Shown here piece after piece: positions 12,352 to 24,678 of a stretch of DNA of 64,000 nucleotides. Position numbers and translations under genes: made by a program. The number at the start of each line of letters is the position of its first letter. Within the stretch, counting starts at the first letter, position 1. The notes under the pieces are model-generated. The model saw only the letters and a program-made list of their open reading frames with translations, was not told the DNA's origin and ran no database searches. Source of the DNA: Sphaerosporella brunnea (lineage: Eukaryota; Ascomycota; Pezizomycetes; Pezizales; Pyronemataceae); assembly GCA_008704415.1 (NCBI GenBank), contig VXIS01000193.1, positions 1 to 64,000 of the forward strand. The letters are read 5' to 3'.

Positions 12352-15300
12352 ATGGCACAACCGCCGCCTCAATCACAACCATCTTTGCCGTCGTTGCCGT
12401 CGCATTTGCAAAGTGATACGCACATCACCGCCCATCTAGCCTCGCGGTTCCATCTCTCGCTGCCGACAGCGACTCTCAATTCTCAGGCGATTGTTTCGAT
12501 AAACACCTTCTCATCTCCCAATGTGGTCGGCGTGGAGCTCGATAGCATGGCCAGCAGGATGTGGCGGCGTCTCGGGGGACGGGGGGAGAACCAGGTTGCC
12601 GTGTTCCTGTGAGTATTGTCGATTGCGGGTGTCAGCTTTGTTTGGGGCATCGTTGACGTTCTGTCTTACAGGGGAGAGTCCGGATCCGGAAAGACAACAC
12701 TGCGCTCGCACTTGCTGTCTTCATTGTTAGCATTTACTTCAACTCCTCTTTCGCACAAGATCTCGCTTTTCACTTATCTCTTCGACACCTTGACCACGAC
12801 GAAATCTCTCACCACGCCCACCGCTTCCAAGGCAGGATTGTTCCTCGAGCTTCAGTACGACGGTGTCTCGCAAACCCTGATCGGTGCCAAGTTGCTTGAT
12901 CATCGTCTCGAGCGCTCTCGCATCACCAACATTCCTACGGGAGAGCGAAACTTCCATGTCCTGTATTATCTTCTTGCGGGGACGTCGGATGCGGAGAAGG
13001 AGCATTTGGGACTCAAGAACGCGGCCACTGCCGCCTCCAACAAACACGGTGGTGACGTGGGTAAGGCAGGCCAGAAGAGGTGGAAGTATCTAGGTCATCC
13101 CACTCAGCTCAAGGTCGGTATCAATGATGCGGAAGGGTTCCAGCACTTCAAGACTGCTTTGAGAAAGCTGGAATTCCCACGCAATGAGATTGCCGAGATC
13201 TGTCAAGTGCTCGCCTCCGTCCTGCACCTCGGTCAACTCGAATTCTCAAACAGCCATGCTACACTAGCCGACGGTAACGAATCTGGCGCGATTGAAGGTG
13301 GTGATCAAATAGTAGTGGTTCGCAACAAAGACGTCCTCGGAATCATCGCGGCGTTCCTTGGCGTCCCTCAAGACGGGCTGGAAAACAGTCTCGGATACCG
13401 AACCAAGACACTGAACCGGGAGAGGGTTACGATCATGCTCGACGCCAAAGGCGCTAGAGCCCACGCGGATGAACTCGCCCGAACGTTATACTCCCTCCTC
13501 GTTGCCTGGATCATTGAGTCCTGCAACGAGCGTCTCTGCGCTGTCGAGGACTCGATTGCGAATACTATTTCCATCATTGACTTCCCCGGTTTCTCACAAA
13601 CCTCGACCACTGGTAGCACTCTTGACCAATTGCTCAACAATGCGGCGACCGAGAGCTTGTACAACTTCTGCTTACAAAGCTTTTTCGATAAGAAAGCGGA
13701 ACTTTTGGAGAGCGAAGAAGTCGCCGTTCCCGCGACTAGCTACTTCGACAATTCGGATGCCGTACGTGCTCTACTGAAGCCGAGCAATGGCCTACTCAGC
13801 ATTTTGGACGATCAAACCAAGCGTGGGCGGACCGACGTGCAGTTTTTGGAGAGTCTGAAAAAGAGGTTTGAGACGAAGAGCAATCCTGCCATCAGCATCA
13901 GTGGTGCGGCAAACAGCTTCACTATCAAGCATTTTGCCGGTGAGATCGACTACCCTATTACTGGTCTCATCGAGCAGAACAGCGAGATCATCTCTGCCGA
14001 TCTGATGAACCTTTTCCGAAGCACGACTAGTTCCTTCATTACCGACTTGTTTTCTAGCAAGGCGGTAACTACCGTTCACCATCCTCGCGAAAAGACAGCC
14101 ATCATGCAAGGTCAAATCTCCTCTCGACCATTGCGAATGCCCAGCGTTATGAGAAAGAAGGGTGAGAAGCAGAGCAGTAAATCGGAACCCAAGGAGAACA
14201 CATTGCTTGATCAGGGTGCCGCTGGTCAGTTCGTCGGCGCATTGGACACTGTGACAAGATCCTTGACTGGAACAAACACAAACCCATACTTCATATTTTG
14301 TTTGAAGCCCAACGACCGCCGAATCGCCAACCAGTTTGATTCCAAGTGTGTGAGAACTCAAATACGCACTTTGGGTATCGCAGAGATCTCTCAACGAGTC
14401 AAAAACGCCGATTTCTCCGTTTTCCTACCTTTCGGAGAATTCCTTGGCCTTGCCGAGGCTGAGAGCATCATAGTTGGCAGTGAAAGGGAAAAGGCCGAGA
14501 TGGTCGTGACGGAACGGGGCTGGCAACCTAATGAAGCCCAAGTAGGAGCGACTGGTGTCTTCTTGAGCGAGCGATGCTGGTTCGAGGTGGCACAGACGGG
14601 CGACTCCGTGCCACGAGGTGCTCATGCTTATGCGGCGGATCCTGAAGATGGTGATGGTCCGCTGACCCCGGTGGGTGAACCTGGAGGTGCATCTGGAGGG
14701 GGCCTATTCAGTGGTTCGGACTCCAGAGTGAGGCTAATTCCCGGTCAGAGCCCTTCCTCCGGGCTTGGATCTCATATCTACGGCTCTGGCGGCAAGGGCG
14801 GCTATTTCGCAAAGTCGGACGACTTACGATCCGAAGCCGCGGCGTCTGCATTCAATTCTGGTGACATGTTCCGTAACTTCGACACCCGACAACAGATGGC
14901 GGAGAAAGGCCAGGCAGCGCGCGAAGAGGAAGTCGAAGAGCTATCGGTGTCTGGATCGCGCAAGCGGTGGATGTTCGTGGTATGGATGTTTACCTGGTTC
15001 ATTCCGGACTTTCTGATCAGGTGGGTTGGTCGCATCAAACGGAAAGATGTTCAGCTCGCTTGGCGTGAGAAGCTCGCCATCAACTTGATGATTTGGTTAA
15101 TGTGTGGCATTGCGGTTTTCTTCCTCGGTACCTTGATCCGAAATCCCTCTATCATGCTTATCGCTGACCTCCATAGTTGTATTCCCGAACTTGATCTGTC
15201 CCAAGCAGAATATCTTCACCCTTTCGGAACTTTCTACTCATGACGGCGGTAAAAACCACATCGAATCCGATGCCTATATCGCCATCCGTGGTGTCGTTTT

Positions 15301-18129
15301 CGATCTTACAAACTTCATACCTTCCCACTATCCCAACATCATCCCAAAGAAGTCTTTGCTGAACTACTCTGGAAGGGATGCTACGAATCTGTTCCCTGTG
15401 CAGGTTTCAGCCCTTTGTGCTGGAGTGGACGGTATAATCAACCCTGCGGTCCAACTCAACTACCAGGGGACGAACACCTCTCAGGACTTAACGTTGGACA
15501 GGAATGCCAAATATCACGACTTCCGGTACTTCACCAATGACTCCCGGCCTGACTGGTTTTACGAGCAAATGATGGTCATGAAAGCCAACTTCAGAAAGGG
15601 AGATATAGGATACTCCGCCAAAGACGTTGCGCGAGAAGCCAACAACCAGGGCAAAGACATGGCTATCATCGGGGACAAGGTCTATGACATGACTCAGTAC
15701 AATCAGGGTGGACGAAGGATAATATTCCCTACCGATCAGAAAAATACCGATGCATCGGGCATCAACGTCGACTTCATGGATCCTCAAGTGGCGAATCTCT
15801 TCGCTGGTCGCAAGGGCCAGGATATCACCAAATACTGGGAGACTCTTAATTTGACTCCCGTTATCAAGGACAGAATGATGACTTGCTTGAACCGTCTTTT
15901 CTACATTGGAAAGGTTGACACCCGAAACTCCACCCAGTGTCAATTCGCTCGGTATCTCTTGCTTGCTATCTCAATCGTCCTGGTCTCGGTTATTGGTTTC
16001 AAATTCTTTGCCGCGCTTCAGTTCAGGAAGAAAAACATGCCTGAGAGTCTGGACAAGTTCATAATGTGCCAGGTGCCGGCTTACACCGAGGACGAGGAAT
16101 CGCTGCGAAGGGCCATCGATTCCGTAGCAAAAATGAAGTACGACGATAAGCGCAAACTGTTGATTGTTGTTTGCGACGGTATGATCATTGGTCAAGGAAA
16201 CGATCGCCCGACTCCTAGGATTGTTCTCGACATCTTAGGTGTTCCTGAGTCTGTTGACCCTGAGCCTTTGAGCTTCGAGTCACTCGGAGAAGGCCAGAAG
16301 AGGCACAACATGGGCAAGATCTATTCAGGATTGTATGAGGTACAAGGACACATCGTGCCATTCCTGGTTCTCGTGAAGGTCGGAAAGCCATCTGAGGTCC
16401 AGAGGCCTGGTAACCGTGGTAAGCGTGACTCTCAGATGGTAATCATGCGGTTCTTGAGCCGAGTACATTACAATGAGCCCATGAGTCCCCTTGAGCTGGA
16501 GATGCATCACCAAATTCGTAACATCATCGGCGTCAATCCGACGTTCTACGAATTCATCCTGCAAATTGATGCCGGTGAGTGATCTAATTTCCCTAGAATC
16601 AAGTACCTACTAATCGTTTCCAGATACTGTGGTTGCCCCGGATGCAGGTACTCGTATGGTTTCTGCCTTCTTGGCCGACACTCGTATCATTGCCCTCTGT
16701 GGAGAGACAGGTCTGAACAACGCGAAGCACTCGATGATCACCATGATTCAAGTGTACGAATACTTCATCTCCCACAATCTGGCGAAGGCTTTTGAGAGTT
16801 TGTTCGGTTCGGTCACCTGTTTGCCTGGATGTTTCTCCATGTACAGAATCCGTGCCGCCGAGACCGGAAAGCCCCTCTTTGTCAGTCGGGAAATCATCGA
16901 AGCTTATTCTGAGAACCGTGTCGACACTTTACATATGAAGAACCTTCTGCACCTTGGAGAAGATCGTTATTTGACGACACTACTTTTGAAGCATCACGGC
17001 CAGTACAAAACCAAGTTCATCTTCGATGCTCACGCTTCGACCATTGCGCCAGACTCCTGGGCTGTCTTCCTGTCGCAACGTCGCCGATGGATCAACTCAA
17101 CCATCCACAACCTTGCAGAATTAGTGCCAATGCAGCAGCTTTGCGGTTTCTGTTGTTTCTCGATGCGTTTCGTTGTCTTCCTCGATTTGCTCAGTACCAT
17201 CGTCGCACCTGTCACTGTTGGATACCTCGTCTACCTCATCTACATGGTTGCGACAGCTTCAACCCTAGTTCCTCTGTGGGCGTTCGTGTTGCTCGCCGCT
17301 GTGTACGGTCTGCAAGCAATCATCTTTATTATGCGACGCAAGTGGGAAATGGTATGTGGCTCTATCACTAGCTGCTTGAATTTATGCTGATGAAACAGAT
17401 TGGCTGGATGATCCTGTACATCGTTGCCATTCCAGTCTTCAGTTTCGCGCTCCCGCTGTACGCTTTCTGGCACATGGACGATTTCTCGTGGGGTAACACT
17501 CGTGTCGTCACTGGTGAGAAGGGTCAGAAGATCGTCATTTCCGACGAGGGCAAATTCGACCCCGCCAGCATCCCTCGCAAGAAGTGGGAAGACTATCAGC
17601 ACGAGTTGTGGGAGCAGCAAACCCAGCGCGGCCACGACGATACCCGGTCCGAAGTCTCGGGCTACTCCTATGGCACCAAGTCATACGCCCCTGCGTCTGA
17701 GTACGGCTACGGCGGTATGGGTATGGGCATGCCCGCGCCTCCTGGATACCAGAGCCGTCCTATGTCGCAGTTTGAGCTGCCCGTACACATGCCGGGCGCT
17801 AACAGCCGCCTCTCGCTTGCGCCTAGCGATATGATGTCGCAGCGCAGCGGCGGATACGGGCACCCAGATATGGAGCTGGCCGTATTTGATTTGCCGTCGG
17901 ACGATGCGTTGTTGGCGGAGATTCGGGAGATTTTGCGAACTGCAGATCTGATGACAGTGACGAAGAAGAGCATCAAGGCGGAGCTTGAGAATAGATTCGG
18001 AATGAACCTCAACGCCAAGCGGGCTTATATCAACTCAGGTATGTCCTTCTTTCCCCCTTTCGCCGCCCTGAATAGTTGGGCTAATTCAGGCTTGCAGCTA
18101 CGGAGGCGATTCTGGGCGGTAATTTATAG
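12352..18129 (+). CDS. csmA: Class V chitin synthase with myosin motor domain
   Basis: Membrane glycosyltransferase making chitin; the N-terminal motor aids delivery or retention at growing tips. Six exons (12352-12608, 12672-15127, 15177-16574, 16624-17351, 17399-18038, 18098-18129) give 1836 aa. Motor domain about 1-780 with an intact P-loop (GESGSGKT, residues 87-94, formed just after intron 1). Then a transmembrane pair, a cytochrome-b5-like domain, the chitin synthase core with EDRYLTT and QRRRW (1522-1526), C-terminal helices and a DEK_C domain whose last residues come from a 32-nt final exon. Introns are 47-63 nt, with CTGAC or CTAAT branch sites visible in most. The intact P-loop marks class V as opposed to the class VII neighbour. 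Confidence 0.96.
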
Positions 18130-18821
18130 ATTTTTTTGAATTGATGAGATGGTTGGGATGATGATTATTATATTAAAAAAGGCACGGAGTATGTTGATGT
18201 GCGATGTGGTAGGCAGGGAGTGGTAATTCAATTAGGGTTGATGTGATTATTGTTTTTTTTTCTCTCTGTTTTTTTCTCTGCATTGGTTTGGAGTATTGTA
18301 GTGCTGGTTTTTTTTCCCCTTTTTTCCGTTTTTTTGTTGATGGATTGAGGTCGTTGTTACGTGAAGTACTTATGTGAAGCGACTACGTATGCGGTATCTA
18401 ATAAATCATTGTTTGGACGTTATATATACATTGGAGTACTATAGCCACTCGAAATTGGCTTGAGTCGGGAGATACTGCTAGTAGTTGGGGAATGATGAGG
18501 TCCTCGATGTGACAGCGTGATTATGTATGGTTTTGGGGGATCCATCCAGGAGCTCAAGCGAAGGATGGCGGTTTGGGATGGGGGTTTTTTGTGTTGGGTT
18601 GCGACGACGCAGCCGGCTTTTGTTTTGTTTTAATCATATTGCATTTGGCCGCTTGCGGCCATGGCATTTAAAGTACAGAATCATCGCCGCCCCTAGGCAC
18701 AAGTCCTACTCTGGGGTTCGCTCCTCCGAAGGAAAAGAAAGCAAGGAAATTGCAAATGGAGAGAATATGTTAAGGAAAAAGGTGACAAGGAAAAGATACA
18801 CAAGCATAAACAGGTCTGACA
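18130..18821. other. 3' flank of class V chitin synthase
   Basis: AT-rich with many short T tracts (18250-18340). Presumed 3' UTR and terminator region. No gene seen. Confidence 0.5.
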
Positions 18822-19045
18822 TCAGTTGGCCATCTTCGGCCACATTCCGACACTCGTGCTTTCCAAAAAGGCCATCACCGCCTCTGTGCAACGGCCATCC
18901 GCCAGCAGGTCTCTCACTGCGGTGTTTGTCTTCCGCCTCCTCTTGCCCTTCTCCCGGGTGGCCTCCACCACCGCTTTCCACAGCACCTGATGCTCGCCGC
19001 GCCACTTAAGGCAGGTCTTGAAGACGACGCAGCCGGTTGTAGTTA
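18822..19045 (-). pseudogene. Coding-like fragment, possible LINE RT C-terminal relic
   Basis: On the minus strand an open stretch of about 70 codons without an ATG ends at the stop 18822-18824. It encodes a Trp/Lys/Arg-rich segment (KWRGEHQVLWKAVVEATREK), a basic patch, and then LLADGRCTEAVMAFLESTSV. The ending with a VMxFLxxTxVG pattern resembles the C-termini of fungal Tad-like LINE reverse transcriptases as I remember them; that is a memory-based resemblance, not an alignment. A neighbouring frame upstream also looks coding, so a frameshift or an intron is likely. It could instead be the last exon of a real gene. Confidence 0.3.
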
Positions 19046-19652
19046 GCCCAGCCAGGGAAGGTGTCTGAAAATGAGGGCCGCGGGTCGTGTCAGTTGTTGT
19101 TGGGGGCGGGTGAGGAGGGAGATAGCCACTCGGCGCTCCCAGGCGTAAGGCGATTTATTGCCCATGACTCTCTACTCGTACATGCTTGCTTTTTTCATGC
19201 TGGCGACATATCAGGAGCATTTTGCATGGCAACTGGCTGGTTTTTTTTTTTTTTTTTTTTTTTTTGTAAGTACATGTAGCACTTCTTGCCGCATTTGGTG
19301 AGGGTGATCATGACAGCTGTAAAGTTAGGGTTTTTTGAAGGGTCGCATTTTTCACGGTTCGAGAATAAGTTTAAGCTTAAATAAAGTTATCCCCCCCCGG
19401 GCCCGGCCGCGGCCGCGGGAAGTATAATTGATTTGTGTGTGTGTGTGTTGGGGGGGGGGAAGAGGTTACGTTATGTATCATTAACCATTTCTATCTACAC
19501 ATTTTTTCATGCAATGCCATATTTCTCCATCATTATCATTATTATAACCGCCCAGGGGGAAAAAAAAAAAGCAAATGCCGTTTTTTTTGTTTTCCAAAAA
19601 AAAAAAAAAAAAAAAAAAATGCGTCATAAATAACATACTGTGCAATCGCTCA
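19046..19652. other. Low-complexity intergenic DNA
   Basis: Contains long homopolymers (T run about 19242-19265, A run about 19597-19619), a GT run near 19434-19448 with a following G run, and a GC-rich patch near 19392-19418. No gene seen. It includes the 3' flank of the MFS gene. Confidence 0.6.
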
Positions 19653-21669
19653 TTAAGTGGGTGTGGGTGGCTTCCTTTCATTCTCTTCCTCGCCATCGTC
19701 AGACGTCTTCTCGTAGCTCTCGTCGCCATCTTGGTCAACTTGTGTCTGCTCGTCAAACATCTGTTTCCGCTCCTTCAGGAACTGGAAGAACTTCGAGCGC
19801 CTTCTAACTGCGTCGCCTGTTCACACGGGGTTGATCAGTACAGCTCAGCTATAGTAACCACAGGTTGGGTAAAAAAGGGGGGGGGGGGGTGGTAAGAAAC
19901 ACTCACCATAATGAATAAACAAAAACGGACACACACTCATGGCGAGTCCCAAGAAGGCCAGCAAGCTCGAAGCCCAGTTGATGCCCAGGCCGTGATACAT
20001 CTGCTGCGAAAACAGGGGGAAGGCGGCGCCGAGCAGCGAGCGGCACATGGAGCAAGCCGCCAGCGCGGACGCCGCATAGATCTCGTAGAAGTCGGTGAGG
20101 TAGTTCAGGAAGCTGATGAAGAGCATCGTGAACCCGCAGCCGAACGGCACGCCCGACATTGTCGGCACCATCCAGTGCACGTCTGCGCGCGCCGTCCACG
20201 CTTGCCAGAACATTCCGCTGACGCACAAGGGACCCCCGATACACGCCAGGGGGAGCCGTCGGTATTCGCAGCTGAAGGCTTCGCCGCGGGATTCTTTGCC
20301 TTTTAGGTGCCGGTCCCAGGCTAGGACGAAGAGGTAGGAACAGCCCGCTCCTACGCCAATGGGGATGAAGGGGAGGCCGCTGATGCCGGGGCGGAAGTGG
20401 TAGATTCCTGTTTCTTTTTTTTCAATTTCTGATATTTTCCGGAGTGGGTTTTTATTGGGGGGCGCTTACCTGAATAGATCAACGGGTAGCTCTGGAAAAA
20501 GATGTAGAAAACGGCGTAAATGAATCCCAGGAACAACGACACCAGCAGGACGATTCCCTCGAACCAAAACATACGGAACGGTCTCGAAAGGGTCGTTTTC
20601 AACGAGGTTCTCAGCGAGCGATCCTCCAGTTCTAGTGGGGCGATGACATCGGTCTCGCCCTGTGCTCGCAGCCGCGCTGCTTTGCGGAGCAGAAGGATCG
20701 GTGCGAAGGTCTCGGGACAGAACCAGAGCGGGATGAAGGAAAGACAAGCCACCATCACTTGGATCCAGAATACCATGCGCCAGCCCAGCCTGGAGACGGA
20801 AACGAAGCCTCCGATGATGGGTGCCAGGGTCGGCCCGATCATGGTCACGGCCGAGAAGATCGCCATGTCTACAGCGCGGGGTTTGTTAGCTTTTTTTGGT
20901 GTTGGGCGCTGGGGGTGAGTGAGGAGAGTTACTTCGCCCTCGGCTCTGGGGATCCTGCCAGATATCCGCAAATACTCCGCCAGTCACTGACATAGGCGCG
21001 CTGGCGCCGATGCCGGTCAGGAAGCGGAATATCAATAGTGCTTCGATGTTTGGTGATACGGCACAGCAGATGCTGCCGATCACGAACCAGCCAAATGCTA
21101 TCAGAGTCACGCCTCTTCGTCCATAGTATTCACTCATAGGAGCGAAACCAATTGGTCTGGAGTAACAGCCACCGTCAGCGCTTCCTTTCTCCTCCCGTCA
21201 TGGCACGTGGGCTCCTTACCCAACTACATATCCCATCAAAAACAACGATATAGTAAGGATCATAAGCTCATTCGTCGAGACACCGAAGTCGGCTTTTATG
21301 AATGGTAGTGATCCCGAAGGAAGGGACGACGCAAAGGTACTGTTTGAAACGGCGAGGATACCGGCAGTGGTGATGAACCATTTTCTCCCCTGATGGATAT
21401 GTCAGTCAGTTTATGCTGGTATAGCAAGAGGAAAGGCGCTGTATACTCACATGAGACCAGTTCCGTGGATCTTCTGGGTCGCCTGGTGAGAAGCCTATCA
21501 CCCTCCGCTTTAACTTCTCCTCGCCTTCGATCTTTGACTCAATGCCCACCCGTAGCTCGTCCTCCTCTGGAAGACCTTCGCCCCGCAGACGTGATGACTG
21601 CACTCTCTGGATGTTCAACGAACACACCTGCTCGAGGGCCTCGGTATCCTTGCCGTGGGGGCCTTCCAT
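19653..21669 (-). CDS. MFS drug:H+ antiporter-1 (DHA1) type transporter
   Basis: Predicted plasma-membrane proton antiporter for drugs, polyamines or other small molecules. Six exons (21669-21451, 21389-21220, 21156-20933, 20868-20470, 20407-19907, 19816-19653) give 558 aa, the usual size. An acidic cytosolic N-terminus leads to the family signature DPEDPRNWS (64-72) ahead of helix 1. The motif-A-like loop GFAPMSEYYGRRG follows helix 2, and multiple hydrophobic helices fit a 12-helix fold. The tail is highly charged (Asp/Glu/Lys). All introns are GT-AG. The start is the ATG at 21669, upstream of which the frame becomes T-rich and unconvincing. The signature motif is typical of fungal DHA1 proteins; the substrate cannot be deduced. 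Confidence 0.9.
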
Positions 21670-23464
21670 CCTCAGTGCAAATCCGCAGTGCCGGTGATGT
21701 TTATACTGAGACCAGGAAAAGAGGAAGAAAAAAAACAAAGTGAGAGTTCACGAAAGGTTGCAGCTCCAAGTTTCTTGCAAGATTGGGCTCAAAAAAATTC
21801 TAACCGCGGACATCGTCCACATAAAGAAGGCGGAGCAAGACGTAAACTCCCTCCCTCGGCCCTTCTACTCCACCTTACCACAACAAACGCCATCGGGCAT
21901 CATGATCTCCCCAAAGTTTTTTTTCCTGAAAAGGTGGGCCCCAATCGCGCACCCTAACATTTCGGCTAAGTCGGCATTTGAAGACTTACCAGGGACCGCA
22001 GCTGCTTGCCGGTTTCTAAGTTATGCGCCGCCGCCGCCAGCTGGTAGGCCCACTTCACACTAAAACATAACTACCATAACCATAAACCTCGTTCCGCGCA
22101 CATGTGGAGAGCGAGTCGGCTTCTGCGCCGTCAGAAGTCCGCGTCGGTTCCATGCATATGTTCCCCCTTGTTCTTTCCTCCCAGTGTTTTGGATCCTTCG
22201 TTCGTTTTGCGAAACATGGCGCAACGGAAAAATATGGCCCGCTTCCTCCTCCTCCAACACGCGGCTTTTGTTTACCGAATGATTTACGAGCGGCGTAAAT
22301 GATGATGAGTTTTTCCACTGTGCAATCTATCTGGAGGGAGCTTGGAGGGAGACCTATGTGTACCAATGAACACCCGTCAGTTGAAATGGTAACTTGAATG
22401 ATGCCGGAAGCTCACCGGGGTCCGCAGGTATCCATCACGAAGAGGTGCCGGTCCAGCCGGGCGGGAGCTTTGCTCAGAGAAGAAGCTCCCAGTTTCGCCA
22501 CGCTTGCTACATAAATCCACTGTGCATCTGTGGGCTGTAGCCTTATCCGTCCGTCTCGAAGAGTGCCCAATTTACGCTCTTCCCCCCCCCCCCGCGGCGG
22601 GGTGTCAGTCTTGGCCTCCCTCAAACTTCTCCAACTCGAAGCTGGTTCGCATACCACGAGGCCGCCCACGTTTGCCGATGCGCACGCACTTCACTCGATT
22701 TGACAGTTCCATGCAGAGCCCGAATCCAGCGCACAGGACACCATGAAGCCTCCGCCATACCTATGTATTTGTAAGCCCGATTGCGTTCACAAAAAAATTC
22801 GAAACCACGTATGCCCACCGGCCGGGGCCTTGGTATGCTGGCTGATCCTGTTGAGAAATTGGAATTTATAACCAGTAGTAGTAGATCTGAGATGGTTTCG
22901 GATACTGCCGTCCCTTGTCTCTCGGTTGAATGTTTCCGGATTTTCAAAGTCAAGATCTTCAGGCTTGTAAGTATGTACTACTGCAGGCCAGACAGTTTGC
23001 GGCTGGCAGATGGCTTCGAACTCCAGCCACCACCGCACCAACCCGAAGGCTCAGAACCGTGGTAACTACATACTGCCGCATGCCCTCTATGCGGTCAGGA
23101 TGGACCTACAAAATTCCGGAGGTACATAAGGGGTGGCCTATTCAATCTGGTGTCCAATTAGGCATAAAATTCCGGCAAAAGACAACTGCGAGTGATCAAT
23201 CCCTTCGTTCCTCCCGCAATTTGCTGTAAACAGGCGTCAAGCTTTTTTTTTGATAGCGAAAATCTACTCACAGAGCGTCACTCACTACGCCAAGCCACCC
23301 GTGAAAAGCAACGTCAATTAAATTGCGCGCGCGGCTCCTCGTCATTTTAGCGCCAAGCCGCCGTTTCCATTGGTGTCACTTGCGGCTCCAAAACAAGCAC
23401 CGAAACATCAAACAATCACTCCATCTCCAGACACCATCCCCCCGGATCCTCACCTCACGACACT
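21670..23464. other. Intergenic, MFS and SEC20 upstream regions
   Basis: Short open frames occur on both strands (longest about 107 codons) with no recognisable domain, and frames overlap on opposite strands. It must include the promoters of the divergent MFS and SEC20 genes. I see no tRNA or mobile element. Confidence 0.5.
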
Positions 23465-24678
23465 ATGGCCTGCCTCGTACCGATATCGGAAAGAATAGCC
23501 TCGCTTTCGGATACCCATAAAGAAGTTCGCCAACCCACAGACCGCCTTACACTCGACCATTCAGCTAACGTGTTCAGTGCATGACCCTAATCACCCGCCT
23601 CTCCAAGCTCTCTGCACCCGGAAGCGAAGGCGAGACCGCGAGGAACGAGCTGGCACAGCTGATCCACCAGACCCTGCGAGAAGCAGAAACGGAGTATGAG
23701 CTGCTGGTCGACGAAGCTGAGACCGCGGGGGTCTCATCCCTCGTGTCGAAGACTGGCGAAGACCTCAAGATCGCCCGGCGACAATACCGCAAAGCTCTAT
23801 TGGCCGCTAAACACAACTCTGCGGCGGCCGATCGGGAAGCTCTATTTGCGAGCCGCCGGAAACAGACGGAAGGAAACGAAAAGGTGTCGCAGAAGGATAT
23901 ACTAGTCTCTGCTAGTAGCGACGTCACCGCTGCCCTGCGACGTACACAACATCTGCTCCAGAGTGAGCTCTCGCGTAGCCAATTCGCCAGCGATACGTTG
24001 GCACAGAGCACAGAAGCGCTGAAAGAGCTGAGCGAGAGATATTCGGCGTTTGATGATGTTTTGGGAAAGAGTAGGGAACTCATCAGAGATTTGGTCAAGA
24101 AAAACAAGAGTGATCGCTGGTACTTTGAGAAGGCAATTCAGTTACTGGTGGCTACCCTGATTTGGATCGTCATACGAAGACTCTTTTGGGGACCTATATG
24201 GCTGCTCGTTGTGTGGCCGTTGAAGACAGTATGGTGGATCTGTGCGAGTGTCGTAGGGTTGGGCATGGGCTCCGCAACGACAGCGGCGATCTCAACGGCT
24301 TCGGCGAGTGTGACCCGCCTAGTGGTTATGTCAAGTCCTGTTGTGGTGCGGGTAGAACCGATCGAACGTGCTGCACCGCCCCCACCAGTGGTGGCCCAGG
24401 AACGAGGGCAGGTAGTAAATGATATGGAGCCGGAGAAAGCGTCCCCACAGATGGATGCGCAGGATATGCGGGAGGTGGTCGGTAAGATCATCGACGACGG
24501 CGGCGAATCGACCACCATCATGAGGAATACCATGAGTCGGCGTTTTGAGGAGCCACCAGAGCATGAGGAAACAGGCATCCCGGTAGTTGACGAACAACCC
24601 GCGCAGGAGACAGTACCGGACGTCAGGGCGGCGGAGGCGGCGGCGGAAGCAGCAGCGGAGGCAGTTCATGAACTATAA
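23465..24678 (+). CDS. sec20: Sec20-type Qb-SNARE for Golgi-to-ER retrograde fusion
   Basis: Sec20 sits in the ER membrane with Ufe1, Use1 and Sec22 and receives COPI vesicles. The main exon begins at 23578. An upstream ATG at 23465 adds 21 residues (ERIASLSDTHKE region) through an intron 23525-23577, with a weak GTTCGC donor but a good GCTAAC branch and CAG acceptor; the heptad pattern continues across the junction. This gives 386 aa. If the intron is not real, the start is the ATG at 23581 (365 aa). Order: helical N-terminal region, SNARE-like coiled coil (about 120-200), a long hydrophobic hairpin-like segment rich in Trp (about 205-255), and a lumenal tail with an AEAAAEAAAEA repeat. The membrane segment pattern matches fungal Sec20. 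Confidence 0.8.
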
